Positions 15,209 to 25,807 are shown, numbered from the stretch's first letter. The stretch: 64,000 nt of DNA from Maribellus luteus (GCF_003576475.1 NZ_QWGR01000010.1:62001-126000); one strand, 5' to 3'. Made by a program: numbers and translations. The notes: a model not told the origin generated them from the letters alone.

Positions 15209-16345
15209 TCAACTTCTTTTCCCTTCAAAGATTTCGTATTTATTAAAGTTACACTCCAACGCTCCGTTGAAAAGCTCTTGTTTACTCGTGGGTTTTAATC
15301 CAATGTATTTCATGCTTTCTTTGGCTGAGCTTATAATCCAGGCTTCATTTCCGCAGTAATGATGCTTTAGGCGTTCTCCGATCATTTGGTACAAACTATC
15401 CAAATTTTCGCTTTTTAAACGCTCTCCATAGGGCGGATTGGTAATGATGGTGCCATTGTGCATTTCAATGGGCAAATCCTTAAAATCAGCTACCGCAAAT
15501 TTGATTTTGTTAAAAACCAATGCCCGTCGAGCATTTGTTTGTGCGTTTAAGAGATTGCCTGCCGATATATCCGAAGCATATATAGTATAGCGGAACTCTC
15601 GCTTCTCTGAAGGCTCAGTAATTTTGTCCCATAAAAGCTGGTCGTAATCGTTCCAGTTCTGAAAAGCAAATTCTTTTCTGAATTTAGCCGCCGGAATATT
15701 TTGGGCAATCATGGCTGCTTCAATTGCAATGGTTCCCGACCCACACATCGGATCCATAAAATCTGAATTTCCGTACCAGCCCGCCAACATAATCATTCCG
15801 GCTGCCAGTACTTCATTCAAAGGAGCATCTCCCTGCTTTATGCGGTATCCCCTTTTGTGCAGTGATTCACCCGAACTATCTAGTGAGATGGTACAGGTAT
15901 TCTGAAAAATATGAACATTAATGATCAGGTCAGGATTATCTGTATCAACATTGGGACGTTTTCCCTGTTTTTCGCGAAAATAATCGGCAATGGCATCTTT
16001 AACTTTGAGGGAGGTAAACATTGAGTTACGGAAATCCCTGGAGTTGACCACCACACTGTCGATGGAAAAAGTATCTTCAAGTCCGAGATGCTTCGACCAG
16101 TCGATATTTTTACACTTCAGGTAAAACTGGTCTACATTTTTGAACTGAAAATGATCAATCTCTTTTAATACTTTTAAGGCCGTTCGCAAGTAGTAATTGG
16201 AACGATAGATCATTTCAAGATCACCTTCGTAAAAAACAGCTCGTTTGCCGCGGTGCACATTTTTCCCGCCCAGACGTTTTACCTCTTTGGCCAGTACATC
16301 TTCCAGCCCTGCAAAAGTTTTTGCAATCAGTTTATAATCTTTCAA
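15209..16345 (-). CDS. rlmL: THUMP-domain 23S rRNA guanine-N2 methyltransferase (RlmL N-part type)
   Basis: The 378-residue protein pairs a THUMP RNA-binding region (about 1-160) with a class I SAM-dependent methyltransferase. Motif I is DPMCGSGTIAIEAA (about 198-211) and motif IV is TNPPYGERL (about 300-308), the N/D-PPY signature of N-methylation of bases. It corresponds to the N-terminal half of E. coli RlmL, which makes m2G2445 in 23S rRNA; the RlmK half is absent, as in other Bacteroidota. The gene is the last of a minus-strand run; it starts 13 bases after cysE ends. Confidence 0.88.
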   Translation of the reverse strand: MKDYKLIAKTFAGLEDVLAKEVKRLGGKNVHRGKRAVFYEGDLEMIYRSNYYLRTALKVLKEIDHFQFKNVDQFYLKCKNIDWSKHLGLEDTFSIDSVVVNSRDFRNSMFTSLKVKDAIADYFREKQGKRPNVDTDNPDLIINVHIFQNTCTISLDSSGESLHKRGYRIKQGDAPLNEVLAAGMIMLAGWYGNSDFMDPMCGSGTIAIEAAMIAQNIPAAKFRKEFAFQNWNDYDQLLWDKITEPSEKREFRYTIYASDISAGNLLNAQTNARRALVFNKIKFAVADFKDLPIEMHNGTIITNPPYGERLKSENLDSLYQMIGERLKHHYCGNEAWIISSAKESMKYIGLKPTSKQELFNGALECNFNKYEIFEGKRS

Positions 16346-16358
16346 TATTTTGAGTTTA

Positions 16359-17285
16359 TCAAATACCGGCTCCGTCGGTAAATGTTGATTCTTTTGGTCT
16401 TTTTTGAATAATACGTGAATTGGGGGGCAAATCGTTGGTCACCCATACATTTCCTCCGATTACTGACCCTTTCCCAATGGTTACCCGGCCAAGTATCGTA
16501 GCTCCGGCGTAGATTACCACATCGTCTTCCACGATCGGGTGGCGCGGTATACCTTTTATTGGGTTTCCATTTTCATCAAGCGGAAAGCTTTTGGCACCCA
16601 GAGTTACTCCCTGGTATATTTTTACATTGCTTCCGATAATACAGGTAGAGCCAATTACAACACCAGTTCCATGGTCGATGGTAAAACTTTCCCCGATCTG
16701 CGCCCGGGGATGGATGTCGATCCCGGTTTCGCTGTGCGCCATTTCCGCTATAATGCGTGGCAAGAGCGGCACCTGTAATTGTAACAGTCTGTGTGCAAAT
16801 CGGTAGTTGGTGATGGCCCGTATGCCGGGATAACTAAAAATGACTTCTCCGTAATTTTTTGCAGCCGGATCGTTTAGAAAAGTTGCTTCAACGTCGGTTA
16901 CCAACTGGCGCCTCATTTCGGGCAGAAATTCGATCAGGTCAATGGCGTCTTGTTCTGCTTTTGAACGGTGTCGTTCTACTTTGCTAATGGTTGTTTCTTC
17001 ACATTCGAAACACATGCTGGCAAGAATTTCACCGCTTAGTAATTCGTAAAGTTCATCCACATAAACTCCCATGTAGTGTTTGGTCGTTCCTCCCCGCAGG
17101 GTTGTATTTCCAAAATACCCGGGAAACAGGATTTCCCGAACCAGTTCAATAATCCGGGCAATGTTTTTATTCGAAGGCAGTGGTTCTCCTTTGAGATGTT
17201 CGTGGCAAACCAGTTTGTAAGACTCGGGTTCACTCAGTTTATCAATGGTGTTCTGCAATCGGTTTTCGAATTCCTGTGTTGTCAT
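16359..17285 (-). CDS. cysE: Serine O-acetyltransferase
   Basis: The 308-residue enzyme acetylates L-serine with acetyl-CoA, the first step of cysteine synthesis. The helical N-terminal domain is followed by a left-handed beta-helix of hexapeptide repeats (about 185-285), including DIHPRAQIGESFTIDHGTGV and IGSNVKIYQGVTLGA. His in DHGTG and the preceding Asp are the expected catalytic pair. It is of the long EpsC/CysE class. It sits 84 bases downstream of the NadR-type kinase gene and directly before the rlmL-like gene; no O-acetylserine sulfhydrylase is adjacent. Confidence 0.9.
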   Translation of the reverse strand: MTTQEFENRLQNTIDKLSEPESYKLVCHEHLKGEPLPSNKNIARIIELVREILFPGYFGNTTLRGGTTKHYMGVYVDELYELLSGEILASMCFECEETTISKVERHRSKAEQDAIDLIEFLPEMRRQLVTDVEATFLNDPAAKNYGEVIFSYPGIRAITNYRFAHRLLQLQVPLLPRIIAEMAHSETGIDIHPRAQIGESFTIDHGTGVVIGSTCIIGSNVKIYQGVTLGAKSFPLDENGNPIKGIPRHPIVEDDVVIYAGATILGRVTIGKGSVIGGNVWVTNDLPPNSRIIQKRPKESTFTDGAGI

Positions 17286-17369
17286 AATTTTTAGTCTAAT
17301 GCAAAGCTAAGCAGTATCGCTTAACAAATTACATTAAAAACGATTTATTGAATGTTTTGTTGATAAAGG

Positions 17370-17894
17370 TTAAAGTATCCTGTCGATTAATGAGATGGCA
17401 GTTTGTACTCTTATTCCGTTCATGCCCTGAATGATTTTGTAGGGGAAGCCATATTTTTCGATTTCACTGATATATTTTTCCTGTAGGCGTTCGCGGTTCT
17501 CTCCTCCGTTTTCACGAACAGGATCTGAGACCCAGGGAAGGTCTGTGTCGCAGACAAGAAAAAGATCAATTTCTGTGTTTCTTAATTCGTTTTCAATCCA
17601 GTGGGGAACCCTGCCAAAAACGACTTCGAACCATACTTTTGTAATGAGTAGCCAGGTATCCAGAAAAATGACCTGGAAGTCGGAGTTGATGAGATCATTG
17701 TATTGTTCTACCTGTTTTTGTGCAATGTACTCAACATCTTCAAAGGTGTATTTTCTATCCAGGTTCTGAACGTAGTCACGTGCATATTCCGGAATAAACG
17801 GCGCTCCGTAATGTTCGGATAATGCCCGGGCCAGGTTGCTTTTTCCCGTAGATTCGGCTCCAGTAATGGCTATTATTTTAGGACGTTGCTTCAA
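17370..17894 (-). CDS. NadR-type ribosylnicotinamide kinase (stand-alone)
   Basis: The 174-residue P-loop protein has Walker A GAESTGKSN at residues 12-20 and matches the kinase half of NadR, with PEYARDYV, FLDTW and CDTDLPW segments typical of that family. It likely phosphorylates nicotinamide riboside to NMN. The adenylyltransferase and repressor domains of full NadR are missing. Its start overlaps the end of pnuC by 17 bases, so transport and trapping of the vitamin are coupled. ATG at 17894 is supported by the P-loop close to the N-terminus. Confidence 0.88.
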   Translation of the reverse strand: MKQRPKIIAITGAESTGKSNLARALSEHYGAPFIPEYARDYVQNLDRKYTFEDVEYIAQKQVEQYNDLINSDFQVIFLDTWLLITKVWFEVVFGRVPHWIENELRNTEIDLFLVCDTDLPWVSDPVRENGGENRERLQEKYISEIEKYGFPYKIIQGMNGIRVQTAISLIDRIL

Positions 17895-18489
17895 CTCGTT
17901 TCAATAAATCTTTCTTCCATGCAAAATAACCATAAATGGCCATAAACGTGTATATCAAAAACAAGATGACAGTGGCCCATAAACCTTTGTATACATAGAG
18001 GCCTGCCGAAACTGCATCCACAAAAATCCAGATCAGCCAATGCTCAATGTATTTTTTTGCCAGCATCCAGGTGGCGACGATACTCAACGCTGTTGTTAAC
18101 GAATCCATGTATGGAACATCCGAATCCGTAAAATTTTTGAGGATAAACAGGATAAGTGCGTACAAAACAACCGATGCTGCTACCAGCAGGTATCTTAGTT
18201 TTGGGGCAGTGAGCCTGACAGGAACTTGCGTGTCGGCATCCGTTTTTTTACCTTTCAACCAGAAATACCAGCCATACAAGCTTATAACCACGTAGTACAC
18301 CTGTAGTCCCATGTCGGCGTATAATTTTGCGTCAAAAAATACGATAACGTACAGAAAAGAGGAAATCAGTCCGGTGGGCCAGGTGAAGATATTCTGGCGG
18401 ATCGAAAAGAAGATATATATCATACCAAGAATGGCTCCCAGCACCTCTATTGGGTTTTCTGAAAGCCATTCCAGAATTGTTTCGGTCAT
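17878..18489 (-). CDS. pnuC: Nicotinamide riboside transporter
   Basis: The 203-residue membrane protein has about seven helices and the PnuC features WPTGLISSFLYVIVFFDAKLYADMGLQ and YGWYFW, with WLIWIFVDAVSAGLYVYKG near the end. PnuC carries nicotinamide riboside by facilitated diffusion, and the overlapping kinase gene traps it as NMN. A thiamine-transporting PnuT role is the main alternative, but the NadR-type kinase partner favours nicotinamide riboside. It starts six bases after the S41 protease gene ends. Confidence 0.88.
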   Translation of the reverse strand: MTETILEWLSENPIEVLGAILGMIYIFFSIRQNIFTWPTGLISSFLYVIVFFDAKLYADMGLQVYYVVISLYGWYFWLKGKKTDADTQVPVRLTAPKLRYLLVAASVVLYALILFILKNFTDSDVPYMDSLTTALSIVATWMLAKKYIEHWLIWIFVDAVSAGLYVYKGLWATVILFLIYTFMAIYGYFAWKKDLLKRVEATS

Positions 18490-18495
18490 AAAAAA

Positions 18496-20124
18496 TTATT
18501 CGTTGGTTACCAGTAAGCCCTCGTATTCTTTTTTATCGTCGAGTACTTCCAGTGCCTTACTTATTTCAGCATCATCCTCGTTGAGAACTTTGTACATGTC
18601 GTTACGCGAATACACATCGCGGGCGATAAAAGCCTTTAATTCTTGCTTCAAATTGTCTTTTGTAAAAGCAATGCTTTCATCGTTTCTTTCCACGCCTTCT
18701 TTTTCTCCCCGGCTTACAATCTCTTCCACCGCATCATCACCAATGGTAAAATTCCGGTTGAACTGATCAAATTCCGGATAGTCTTTTTTCAGCTGATCGC
18801 GGTTTGTATCAATAAAATCGAGGACGTAGTTGAAAACCACATTTTTTCTTCTCAACTGGTTCAGATAAATATAGTTGTGTGAAGTATCAAGCGGAACAAA
18901 AATATCGGGCATTACACCGCCTCCTCCGTAAACACTTCGGCCATTCACCAGTGTTTTGTGTTTTAAAGAAGTATCGAAATGAATGCTGTCGGCATTAAAC
19001 ATTTCTCCGTTGCTCATCCGGTTGGCGTAATCTTTTCGGTATTCGCTCACACCATCTTCATACGGTTTCTGAATACAGCGGCCACTTGGTGTATAATAAT
19101 GGGCGGTTGTAAGCCGAACCATCGATCCGTCAGTCAGGAAAAACGGTTTTTGTACAAGCCCTTTTCCAAACGAACGACGTCCAATTATAATTCCACGGTC
19201 CCAGTCCTGAACAGCACCGGATACAATTTCACTTGCCGAGGCTGATCCTTCGTCTACCAAAACAACCAGCTTTCCGGTTTCAAACAAACCTTTGGCCGAT
19301 GCATCGTAATCCCGTTTGGGATCGTTCCTGCCGCTTGTGTATACAATCAACTTATTGTTGTCAAGAAACTGGTCCGAAATTTCAATCGCGGTTTTTAAAT
19401 AGCCTCCGCCGTTGCCACGCAGGTCAAGCACCAGGTTTTCAATCCCCTGTTGTTTCAGGTCTTTCATGGCATCCACAAACTCGTCGTTGGTAGTTGCCGA
19501 AAACCTGCTCAGTTTTATGTAGCCTGTGTTTTTATTCAGCATGTAAGAGGCATCGAGGCTGTAGATCGGAATTTTATCGCGGATGATGGTAAAAGCCAAC
19601 AGGTCTTTTTCCGATTTGCGCGAAACCTTCAGATTTACCTCCGTGCCTTTATCTCCCCGAAGCATGTCAAAAACATCGGAGTTTTTAAGCCCGATACCTG
19701 CAACGTTTTTACCATCCACTTCCACAATCCGGTCGCCGGCACGTAAGCCAACTTTTTCGGAAGGGCCTCCGGCAATGGTGGTTGTAACCAGCAAAGTATC
19801 TTTGAAAATGTTAAACGATATGCCGATACCTTCAAAATTCCCTTTTAAAGGTTCGTTCATCTTCTCCACTTCTTCTTTTGAAATATAGGTAGAATGCGGG
19901 TCCAGTTCACTCAGGACATGAACAACGGCATCTTCTGTCAGTTTTTCGACATTGGCCGAATCAACATAATAACCGTCAATCAACCGAAGCAAGCGGCCAA
20001 ATTTCAGCTGGCTTTGCTGAACGTTTTCCTGTGCGGAAAGCTGCGCAAAAGGCCATGCCAGAAAAAAAGCTAAAAGCACCCTTAGCCCGAAGTTGGACGT
20101 TCTGTTAAATTTCGAAACTTTCAT
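18496..20124 (-). CDS. S41 family C-terminal processing peptidase
   Basis: About 542 residues from the ATG at 20124, chosen because it leads straight into a signal peptide (a longer frame reaches 20175). The order is signal peptide, helical part, PDZ domain (about 85-165, with VGLRAGDRIVEVDG), and the S41 protease core with the nucleophile in GSASASEIVSG and the general-base Lys in SFGKGLVQ, then a C-terminal helical part. Such Ctp proteases trim exported proteins in the periplasm. It follows guaA by 73 bases and precedes pnuC by six. Confidence 0.9.
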   Translation of the reverse strand: MKVSKFNRTSNFGLRVLLAFFLAWPFAQLSAQENVQQSQLKFGRLLRLIDGYYVDSANVEKLTEDAVVHVLSELDPHSTYISKEEVEKMNEPLKGNFEGIGISFNIFKDTLLVTTTIAGGPSEKVGLRAGDRIVEVDGKNVAGIGLKNSDVFDMLRGDKGTEVNLKVSRKSEKDLLAFTIIRDKIPIYSLDASYMLNKNTGYIKLSRFSATTNDEFVDAMKDLKQQGIENLVLDLRGNGGGYLKTAIEISDQFLDNNKLIVYTSGRNDPKRDYDASAKGLFETGKLVVLVDEGSASASEIVSGAVQDWDRGIIIGRRSFGKGLVQKPFFLTDGSMVRLTTAHYYTPSGRCIQKPYEDGVSEYRKDYANRMSNGEMFNADSIHFDTSLKHKTLVNGRSVYGGGGVMPDIFVPLDTSHNYIYLNQLRRKNVVFNYVLDFIDTNRDQLKKDYPEFDQFNRNFTIGDDAVEEIVSRGEKEGVERNDESIAFTKDNLKQELKAFIARDVYSRNDMYKVLNEDDAEISKALEVLDDKKEYEGLLVTNE

Positions 20125-20196
20125 AGTCTTTTTGTTAATGTAACCCGGTAAGCTGCCAAATATTGCTTCAGGCAACCAATATCAAAAGCCTAACAA

Positions 20197-21726
20197 CTAT
20201 TCCCATTCAATTGTTGCCGGCGGTTTGGAACTAATGTCGTATACTACTCGGTTAATTCCCCGCACCTTGTTAATGATCTCGTTCGACATTTTTGCCAGGA
20301 AATCATAGGGGAGGTGCACCCAGTCTGCCGTCATTCCATCGGTAGAAGTTACCGCCCGCAATGCTACGGTATTTTCATAGGTTCTTTCGTCGCCCATTAC
20401 GCCTACCGACTGCACGGGGAGTAGCATTACCCCTGCCTGCCAAACATCATCGTACAATCCCCATTTTTTCAGACCGTTGATAAAAATGGCATCAGCTTCC
20501 TGGAGGATTCTTACTTTATCGGGAGTTACATCGCCCAAAATTCGGATGCCAAGCCCCGGACCCGGGAAAGGATGGCGTCCCAGTAATTCCTGTTTAATCT
20601 GAAGGGCTTGCCCTACACGACGAACTTCGTCTTTGAAAAGCAGTTTCAACGGTTCCACTACTTTCAGTTTCATTTTCTCAGGCAAACCACCCACGTTGTG
20701 GTGCGATTTAATGGTGGCTGATGGGCCGTTTACCGAAACCGATTCAATAACATCGGGGTAAATAGTGCCTTGTGCGAGCCACTTCACATCTTGTATTTTG
20801 TGCGCTTCTTCATCAAAAACTTCAATAAAGTTGCGGCCAATAATCTTTCTTTTTTGTTCCGGATCAGTTACTCCGGCCAGGTCGTCCCAAAATTTCTGAC
20901 GGGCATTAACGCCAATCACATTCAATCCCATGTCTTTGTATGAATGCAAAACATCTTCAAATTCATTTTTACGAAGAAGTCCGTTGTCCACAAAAATACA
21001 GGTCAGGTTTTTACCGATTGCCTTGTTTAGCAGCACCCCGGCAACCGACGAATCAACTCCTCCCGAAAGGCCTAACACTACTTTGTCGTTACCCAGCTGT
21101 GCCTTTAATTCATTCACGGTAGTTTCCACAAACGAATCAGGTGTCCAGTTTTGCTCGCATCCGCAAATGTCGGAAACAAAATTTTGCAGCAGCTGTTTGC
21201 CTTCGGTGGTGTGGTAAACCTCGGGGTGAAACTGAATAGCCCACGTGCGTTCATCGTCTACTTTGTAGGCGGCATAATTAACATCTTCGGTCGATGCAAT
21301 TACCTTGTAGTTTTTCGGAAGTTTTACAATGGTATCTCCATGCGACATCCACACTTGCGTATGAAGTCCGATATTCTTGAAAAGCTCACTGTCGTGGTCA
21401 ATGTACCCCAGGTTGGCACGTCCGTATTCCCTTGAATCCGATGGAGCCACTTCTCCGCCATAAAAATGAGCCAGGTATTGTGCGCCGTAGCAAATCCCAA
21501 GAACAGGCAAAGTTCCTTTGATTTTCGAGAGGTCGGGTCGGGGCGCATCTTCGTCTCTTACCGAATAAGGACTACCTGAAAGAATCACGCCTTTCACGCT
21601 TTCGTCGATCTCAGGATAGTGATTAAAAGGATGGATTTCACAATAAACATTCAACTCACGGACCTTTCTTCCGATCAATTGCGTGTACTGCGACCCAAAG
21701 TCTAGAATTAGAATCTTTTCCTGCAT
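20197..21726 (-). CDS. guaA: GMP synthase (glutamine-hydrolysing)
   Basis: The 509-residue enzyme converts XMP to GMP with ATP and glutamine. The class I amidotransferase domain (1-195) has the nucleophile Cys79 in GICYGAQ and His-x-Glu in QFHPEVYHT. The ATP-pyrophosphatase domain starts with the P-loop [10 protein letters not shown] (about 220-229), and the C-terminal dimerisation part ends with KPPATIEWE. It heads the minus-strand run that continues to rlmL. A TACTTTTG -7 promoter element lies at 21755-21762. Confidence 0.96.
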   Translation of the reverse strand: MQEKILILDFGSQYTQLIGRKVRELNVYCEIHPFNHYPEIDESVKGVILSGSPYSVRDEDAPRPDLSKIKGTLPVLGICYGAQYLAHFYGGEVAPSDSREYGRANLGYIDHDSELFKNIGLHTQVWMSHGDTIVKLPKNYKVIASTEDVNYAAYKVDDERTWAIQFHPEVYHTTEGKQLLQNFVSDICGCEQNWTPDSFVETTVNELKAQLGNDKVVLGLSGGVDSSVAGVLLNKAIGKNLTCIFVDNGLLRKNEFEDVLHSYKDMGLNVIGVNARQKFWDDLAGVTDPEQKRKIIGRNFIEVFDEEAHKIQDVKWLAQGTIYPDVIESVSVNGPSATIKSHHNVGGLPEKMKLKVVEPLKLLFKDEVRRVGQALQIKQELLGRHPFPGPGLGIRILGDVTPDKVRILQEADAIFINGLKKWGLYDDVWQAGVMLLPVQSVGVMGDERTYENTVALRAVTSTDGMTADWVHLPYDFLAKMSNEIINKVRGINRVVYDISSKPPATIEWE

Positions 21727-21935
21727 GAAAATTTTACTTTTGATTGTGAATGCACAAAAGTAAGAATATCGCCAGAAAACCTGGCCAATTGTTGGTTAAA
21801 AAGAAGTACATGTTAACAACCCTGCCAGAAAGTAAGGTTTCAGTAACGGGCTTAAAATTAATTTCAAATTAAAACGTTAGAATTTTGTGTTGGGTATTAT
21901 TTGTTAATTTTGGTCCAAAATTTAAGCGCTTATCA

Positions 21936-24434
21936 ATGAGGGTTATTCTGAAATTTATTGTTGTTTTCCTGTTGGTTGTTTTTGAATTGCCGCTAAACGC
22001 CCAGAGTCTGAAGAAGAATGAGGTAGTGGTAATCAGTGGCGAAAAATTCGTTGTACACCAGATCGAAACAGGTGAAACCATTTTTTCTCTGACGCAAAAA
22101 TTCAAGGTTAGCAGGGAAGAGTTGGAGAAGTACAATCCAAAGTTGACAGAAGGTCCGAAGATTGGCGATGTCATAAAAATTCCTTACCGCGAAGATGCAG
22201 ATGTGTCGGCAAAATCGGGACAGGAGCGGGGGAAACCGTCTGGATTTTTAACGCACAAGGTAAAATCGAAAAATGAAACGGCCTATTTTATTGCCCGTCA
22301 GTATGGAATTTCGGTAGAGGAATTGTATGCTCATAACCCGGGGGTAACTACCATCAAAAAAGGGTTGAAGCTGCAAATTCCTTTTTGGAATGAAAAAGCT
22401 CCTGTGGCAGAGACTCCAAAAGTACCGGTGGCAGAAAAGAAAGAGGAAGTAAAAATCCAGCCGCAACCTTTGCCTGCGGGAACATTAACACACCAGGTGG
22501 TTTCAGGTGAAACCGTGTATTCCATTGCAAAAAAATACGGTGTGAGCGAGGCGGAAATTCTAGCGTTGAATCCGGCTGCCAAAAACCTGAAAGCGGGTGC
22601 GAAGCTATCAATCCCTGTAACGAAGAAAGAAACAGCGATTGTTCCGGTAGAAAAACCAAAGGAAGAATTTTCAGGAAAATATTTTGAACACATCATCGAG
22701 TCGGGAGAAACACTTTGGGGAACTGCCCGGAAATACGATGTGACAGAAAATGAATTAAAAACACTCAATCCGATTCTGAATACCGACTTTCCGGCCGGTG
22801 CAGTGATTCGTGTGCCGGTTAAAGAAACGGAGATCGAGCAAACCGAGGCCAGGCCTTTGAACGAAGAGGCTTTTGATAAACACGATGTTAAGAAAGGGGA
22901 AACATTGTATGGTGTTTCAAAGGAATTTGATGTAAGTATATATGAATTAAAAAAATACAACCCGGTGTTGGAGCACCGTAACCTGGTGGAAGGCGAAACG
23001 ATCCTGATACCGCACAAAACAGAGGAAGCAGCGGTAACACAACCCGAAACTGAATCAGTATCCGAAACTGTAGTGTCACCTGAAGCGGCTCTGCCGGATG
23101 AAAAATACTTTGCCGTAGATGCGACCATGGAAATTCCTGAGTTTTGCAAACCACAATTAAGGGAATTTTCATCCGAAACTTTTGACGTGGCACTTTTCCT
23201 TCCCTTGTTTTTGGAAGCCAACGATACGCTGAACCGGGAAGAAGCCATTCCCGACTCCATGATTTTTCTGGCTGATATTAACGGTCATTCTCCGAACAAT
23301 CAGCATTTGCTGGAAGTGATGGCAAGTCAGGATACCACCATTGAAGTGGAGCGAAAACCGATGTTTAAGAAGTTTTACCGGAGCAGCGAAAACTTTGTGC
23401 AGTTTTATGAGGGAGTTTTGATGGCGCTCGATCATTTGCAGCAGACCGGGCTAAACGTTCGCCTGCATGTTTTCGACACCGAACAACGTATGGATGCGGT
23501 CCGAAAGTTTATTTTTACTGACGAGTTTTTACAGACCGACCTGATTATTGGCCCGATTTATCCGGAAGTGCAAAAGGAAGTGGCTGAAATAGCCGCCAAA
23601 AACCGTATTCCGCTGGTGTCACCGCTGGCTGCGCAATCCGGGTTGCTGAGTTCCAATCCGTATTATTACCAGGTAAACCCAACCCGCGATTACCTGACAC
23701 AGCAAACGGCAGACATGGTGGCGGAAGAATACCACAACAGTAATTTTATTATTCTGAAAACACAGGAATATGCCGGCACGCCCGAAGGGAAAATGGTGGA
23801 TATGCTCCAGGAAAAGTTTTTTAACTCAGGTTTTATGAGTGAACGGGACGGGGTGAATTTTACCATCTATGACTTTCAACGGGAAGGCGCTTTTGGTTTA
23901 CGCCGGATTATGTCGACCACCAAGGAAAACGTCATTTACATACCTTCATCCGACGAAGGAATACTTAGCATTTCCATTTCGAACCTGAATAACCTTGCCA
24001 GCGATTATTCGATGACGCTGATTGGCACCCATCGTTACCCAAGCTATCAAAGTATTCAGATTGATCATTTTCATAATCTGAAACTTAAATACCTGGCTCC
24101 ATACTGGACCGATTATAGGTCGCCAAAAACGATTCGTTTTGTCAGCGATTTCAAGACCGCGTTTGCTACTGAACCCGATAATTTTGGATTCCAGGGATAC
24201 GATGTTACTACCTATTTTGTAAAGGCTTTGGCAGAATTAGGTCGTGATTTTGGCGAATGCCTCCCGTATTTTCATGTCGATCTGATTCAGGGTAATTATC
24301 ACTTCGATAAATATTCCAAGTTTGGCGGATACATGAACCAGGGCGTATCGGTTATTTCCTATACCCGAAATTACGAGGTAAAACGCGAACGGGTAAAAGG
24401 GCAACCGCGGTTGGTGGCTGAGATTTCTGAATAA
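21936..24434 (+). CDS. LysM-repeat protein with periplasmic-binding-like domain
   Basis: About 832 residues from the ATG at 21936, which begins a signal peptide (MRVILKFIVVFLLVV). Five LysM motifs follow in the first 380 residues, each with a GET-x-(4-6)-A/S-KK/RKY pattern ending in a LNP or YNP; they should bind peptidoglycan. The second half (about 415-830) looks like a type 1 periplasmic binding fold, with LIIGPIYPEVQKEVAEIA and RIPLVSPLAAQ. This is a widespread Bacteroidota envelope protein; LysM domains would hold it on the cell wall while the other domain senses a ligand. No transport genes are adjacent. Confidence 0.85.
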   Translation: MRVILKFIVVFLLVVFELPLNAQSLKKNEVVVISGEKFVVHQIETGETIFSLTQKFKVSREELEKYNPKLTEGPKIGDVIKIPYREDADVSAKSGQERGKPSGFLTHKVKSKNETAYFIARQYGISVEELYAHNPGVTTIKKGLKLQIPFWNEKAPVAETPKVPVAEKKEEVKIQPQPLPAGTLTHQVVSGETVYSIAKKYGVSEAEILALNPAAKNLKAGAKLSIPVTKKETAIVPVEKPKEEFSGKYFEHIIESGETLWGTARKYDVTENELKTLNPILNTDFPAGAVIRVPVKETEIEQTEARPLNEEAFDKHDVKKGETLYGVSKEFDVSIYELKKYNPVLEHRNLVEGETILIPHKTEEAAVTQPETESVSETVVSPEAALPDEKYFAVDATMEIPEFCKPQLREFSSETFDVALFLPLFLEANDTLNREEAIPDSMIFLADINGHSPNNQHLLEVMASQDTTIEVERKPMFKKFYRSSENFVQFYEGVLMALDHLQQTGLNVRLHVFDTEQRMDAVRKFIFTDEFLQTDLIIGPIYPEVQKEVAEIAAKNRIPLVSPLAAQSGLLSSNPYYYQVNPTRDYLTQQTADMVAEEYHNSNFIILKTQEYAGTPEGKMVDMLQEKFFNSGFMSERDGVNFTIYDFQREGAFGLRRIMSTTKENVIYIPSSDEGILSISISNLNNLASDYSMTLIGTHRYPSYQSIQIDHFHNLKLKYLAPYWTDYRSPKTIRFVSDFKTAFATEPDNFGFQGYDVTTYFVKALAELGRDFGECLPYFHVDLIQGNYHFDKYSKFGGYMNQGVSVISYTRNYEVKRERVKGQPRLVAEISE

Positions 24435-24487
24435 GCAACAATTATTAAAAGAAAAAAGAAGGCATCCCAAAAGTTGCAAGAACCCGG

Positions 24488-24592
24488 TTCACGCAAAGAA
24501 GCAAAAGAAGCGCAAAGGGCACAAAATGCTGAATGTCAAATTCTGTTTTTGCATTCTTTTGTACAACGCTTTGCGGACTTTGCGTGAATTAT
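24488..24592. repeat. Interspersed inverted repeat (CACGCAAAG type)
   Basis: TTCACGCAAAG, further GCAAAAG and GCGCAAAG blocks, about 40 bases, then CTTTGCGGACTTTGCGTGAA. The arms are inverted copies and could fold into a long hairpin between convergent genes. This is the common GCAAAG-type intergenic repeat of Bacteroidota, possibly acting as a bidirectional terminator or REP-like element. Confidence 0.7.
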
Positions 24593-24610
24593 TTTGATGC
24601 CTGGGTGCAA

Positions 24611-25615
24611 TTATTTCTTGTAAAAGAATTTTCCGGTAAGCAAAAGACTGGCAAAAACTACTGCGGCAAACAGCAAGCTGCTGAAAGCTATCTGCATTCC
24701 TCCGGAGAGAACATGTCCGCTGGTACATCCGCCTGCCATTCGGGCTCCAAAAATCAGTAAAAAGCCGCCTGCAAACGCCCAAAAGGCACGCTGTGTTTTT
24801 GAAGTGCCTTTGTATTTTTCCCAGTTTTCATACACCAGGCGAAATTCAAATTTCTTCTGCAACAACGATCCGATCAGCCCGGCCAAAAATGCCCCGGATA
24901 AAAAGATCAGTTCCCAGTTTCCCGGTTTTTGAATCTTGGTGAAATATTCGTTTTGAGTGAGTCCGGCTAAAGCATCGCCTACATACGGATAAGTGGTGGA
25001 AGCTCCAATGGGGCGGTCGGAAGCAAACTTCGAGAATACGATCACGTTTAAAACCGCCAACGCAATTCCAGCTACGAGCCAGCGGTAGTTGTTCGACTTT
25101 TCCGCTTTGTTCAAAACAAAGGCAACTCCGATAAACAAGGCTCCAATCAGGAAAACCAGCAGATAAAAAGCCAGGTTGCTGTCTAGCGCCGTTCTGAGTG
25201 AAAAAGAACCCAGGTTGGGACCCAGTATTCCTTGCAGGGAAGGAAGCACCAGGGTGTAAACAACGCCGGCCAGAATGCCTCCGATAATTCCAAGCAGTGC
25301 ATCAAGCGATCCTTCTCCCAACGAAATAGCGAGCGTTCCGGGGCAATATCCCAGAATGGCCATGCCGACTCCAAAAAGAATGCCTCCGAAAACCAATCCT
25401 CCCAAAATCAGTGGTTTTACATGGTACGAAGCCATGCCAGCTCCGATTTCGATGTTGATAAGAATGGCCCCTAAACCAACAGCTACGGCAATGGCTTTGG
25501 CAACCGTTAAATTGTCGAGGGTGGCCATGCCACTAATGACGTTAAATTTGTTGAGGCTGGCGTACTGAAGTGTAAGCCCAAACAGAAATCCTAAAAACAG
25601 TGTAAGTACAATCAT
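24611..25615 (-). CDS. YeeE/YedE (TsuA-type) thiosulfate or sulfur-compound transporter
   Basis: The 334-residue membrane protein has about nine to ten hydrophobic segments. The two family Cys motifs are present, GYCPGT (about 109-114) and GGCTSGH (about 298-304), and the fold has an internal pseudo-symmetry. In TsuA these Cys residues pass thiosulfate through the membrane. Selenium- or sulfite-related members exist as well, so substrate is uncertain. No rhodanese or TusA gene flanks it here, which is unusual for this family. Confidence 0.88.
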   Translation of the reverse strand: MIVLTLFLGFLFGLTLQYASLNKFNVISGMATLDNLTVAKAIAVAVGLGAILINIEIGAGMASYHVKPLILGGLVFGGILFGVGMAILGYCPGTLAISLGEGSLDALLGIIGGILAGVVYTLVLPSLQGILGPNLGSFSLRTALDSNLAFYLLVFLIGALFIGVAFVLNKAEKSNNYRWLVAGIALAVLNVIVFSKFASDRPIGASTTYPYVGDALAGLTQNEYFTKIQKPGNWELIFLSGAFLAGLIGSLLQKKFEFRLVYENWEKYKGTSKTQRAFWAFAGGFLLIFGARMAGGCTSGHVLSGGMQIAFSSLLFAAVVFASLLLTGKFFYKK

Positions 25616-25807
25616 GGTATTGAATTTTTACAAAGGTTTTCGGTCGTGTTGTCAGAATTGAAAGCCTAAAGGTAATGGATGATTTTTGATATAAAGCACA
25701 TTCCGGAAACTGATTGCGATTGTTTCCTGCTCAAGGATGACCTTTTCTTGTATGAAGTTTCCTTTTTCAATCCAACCTAAAAATCGGAAAAAAGAAGCAG
25801 GTTACTC

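Noticed and set aside
22331-23260. 309-codon minus-strand frame
   Set aside because: Antisense to the LysM protein; the plus strand has five clear LysM motifs.
24488-24592. Insertion sequence ends
   Set aside because: The inverted GCAAAG arms enclose only about 40 bases and no transposase; this is a common intergenic repeat type.
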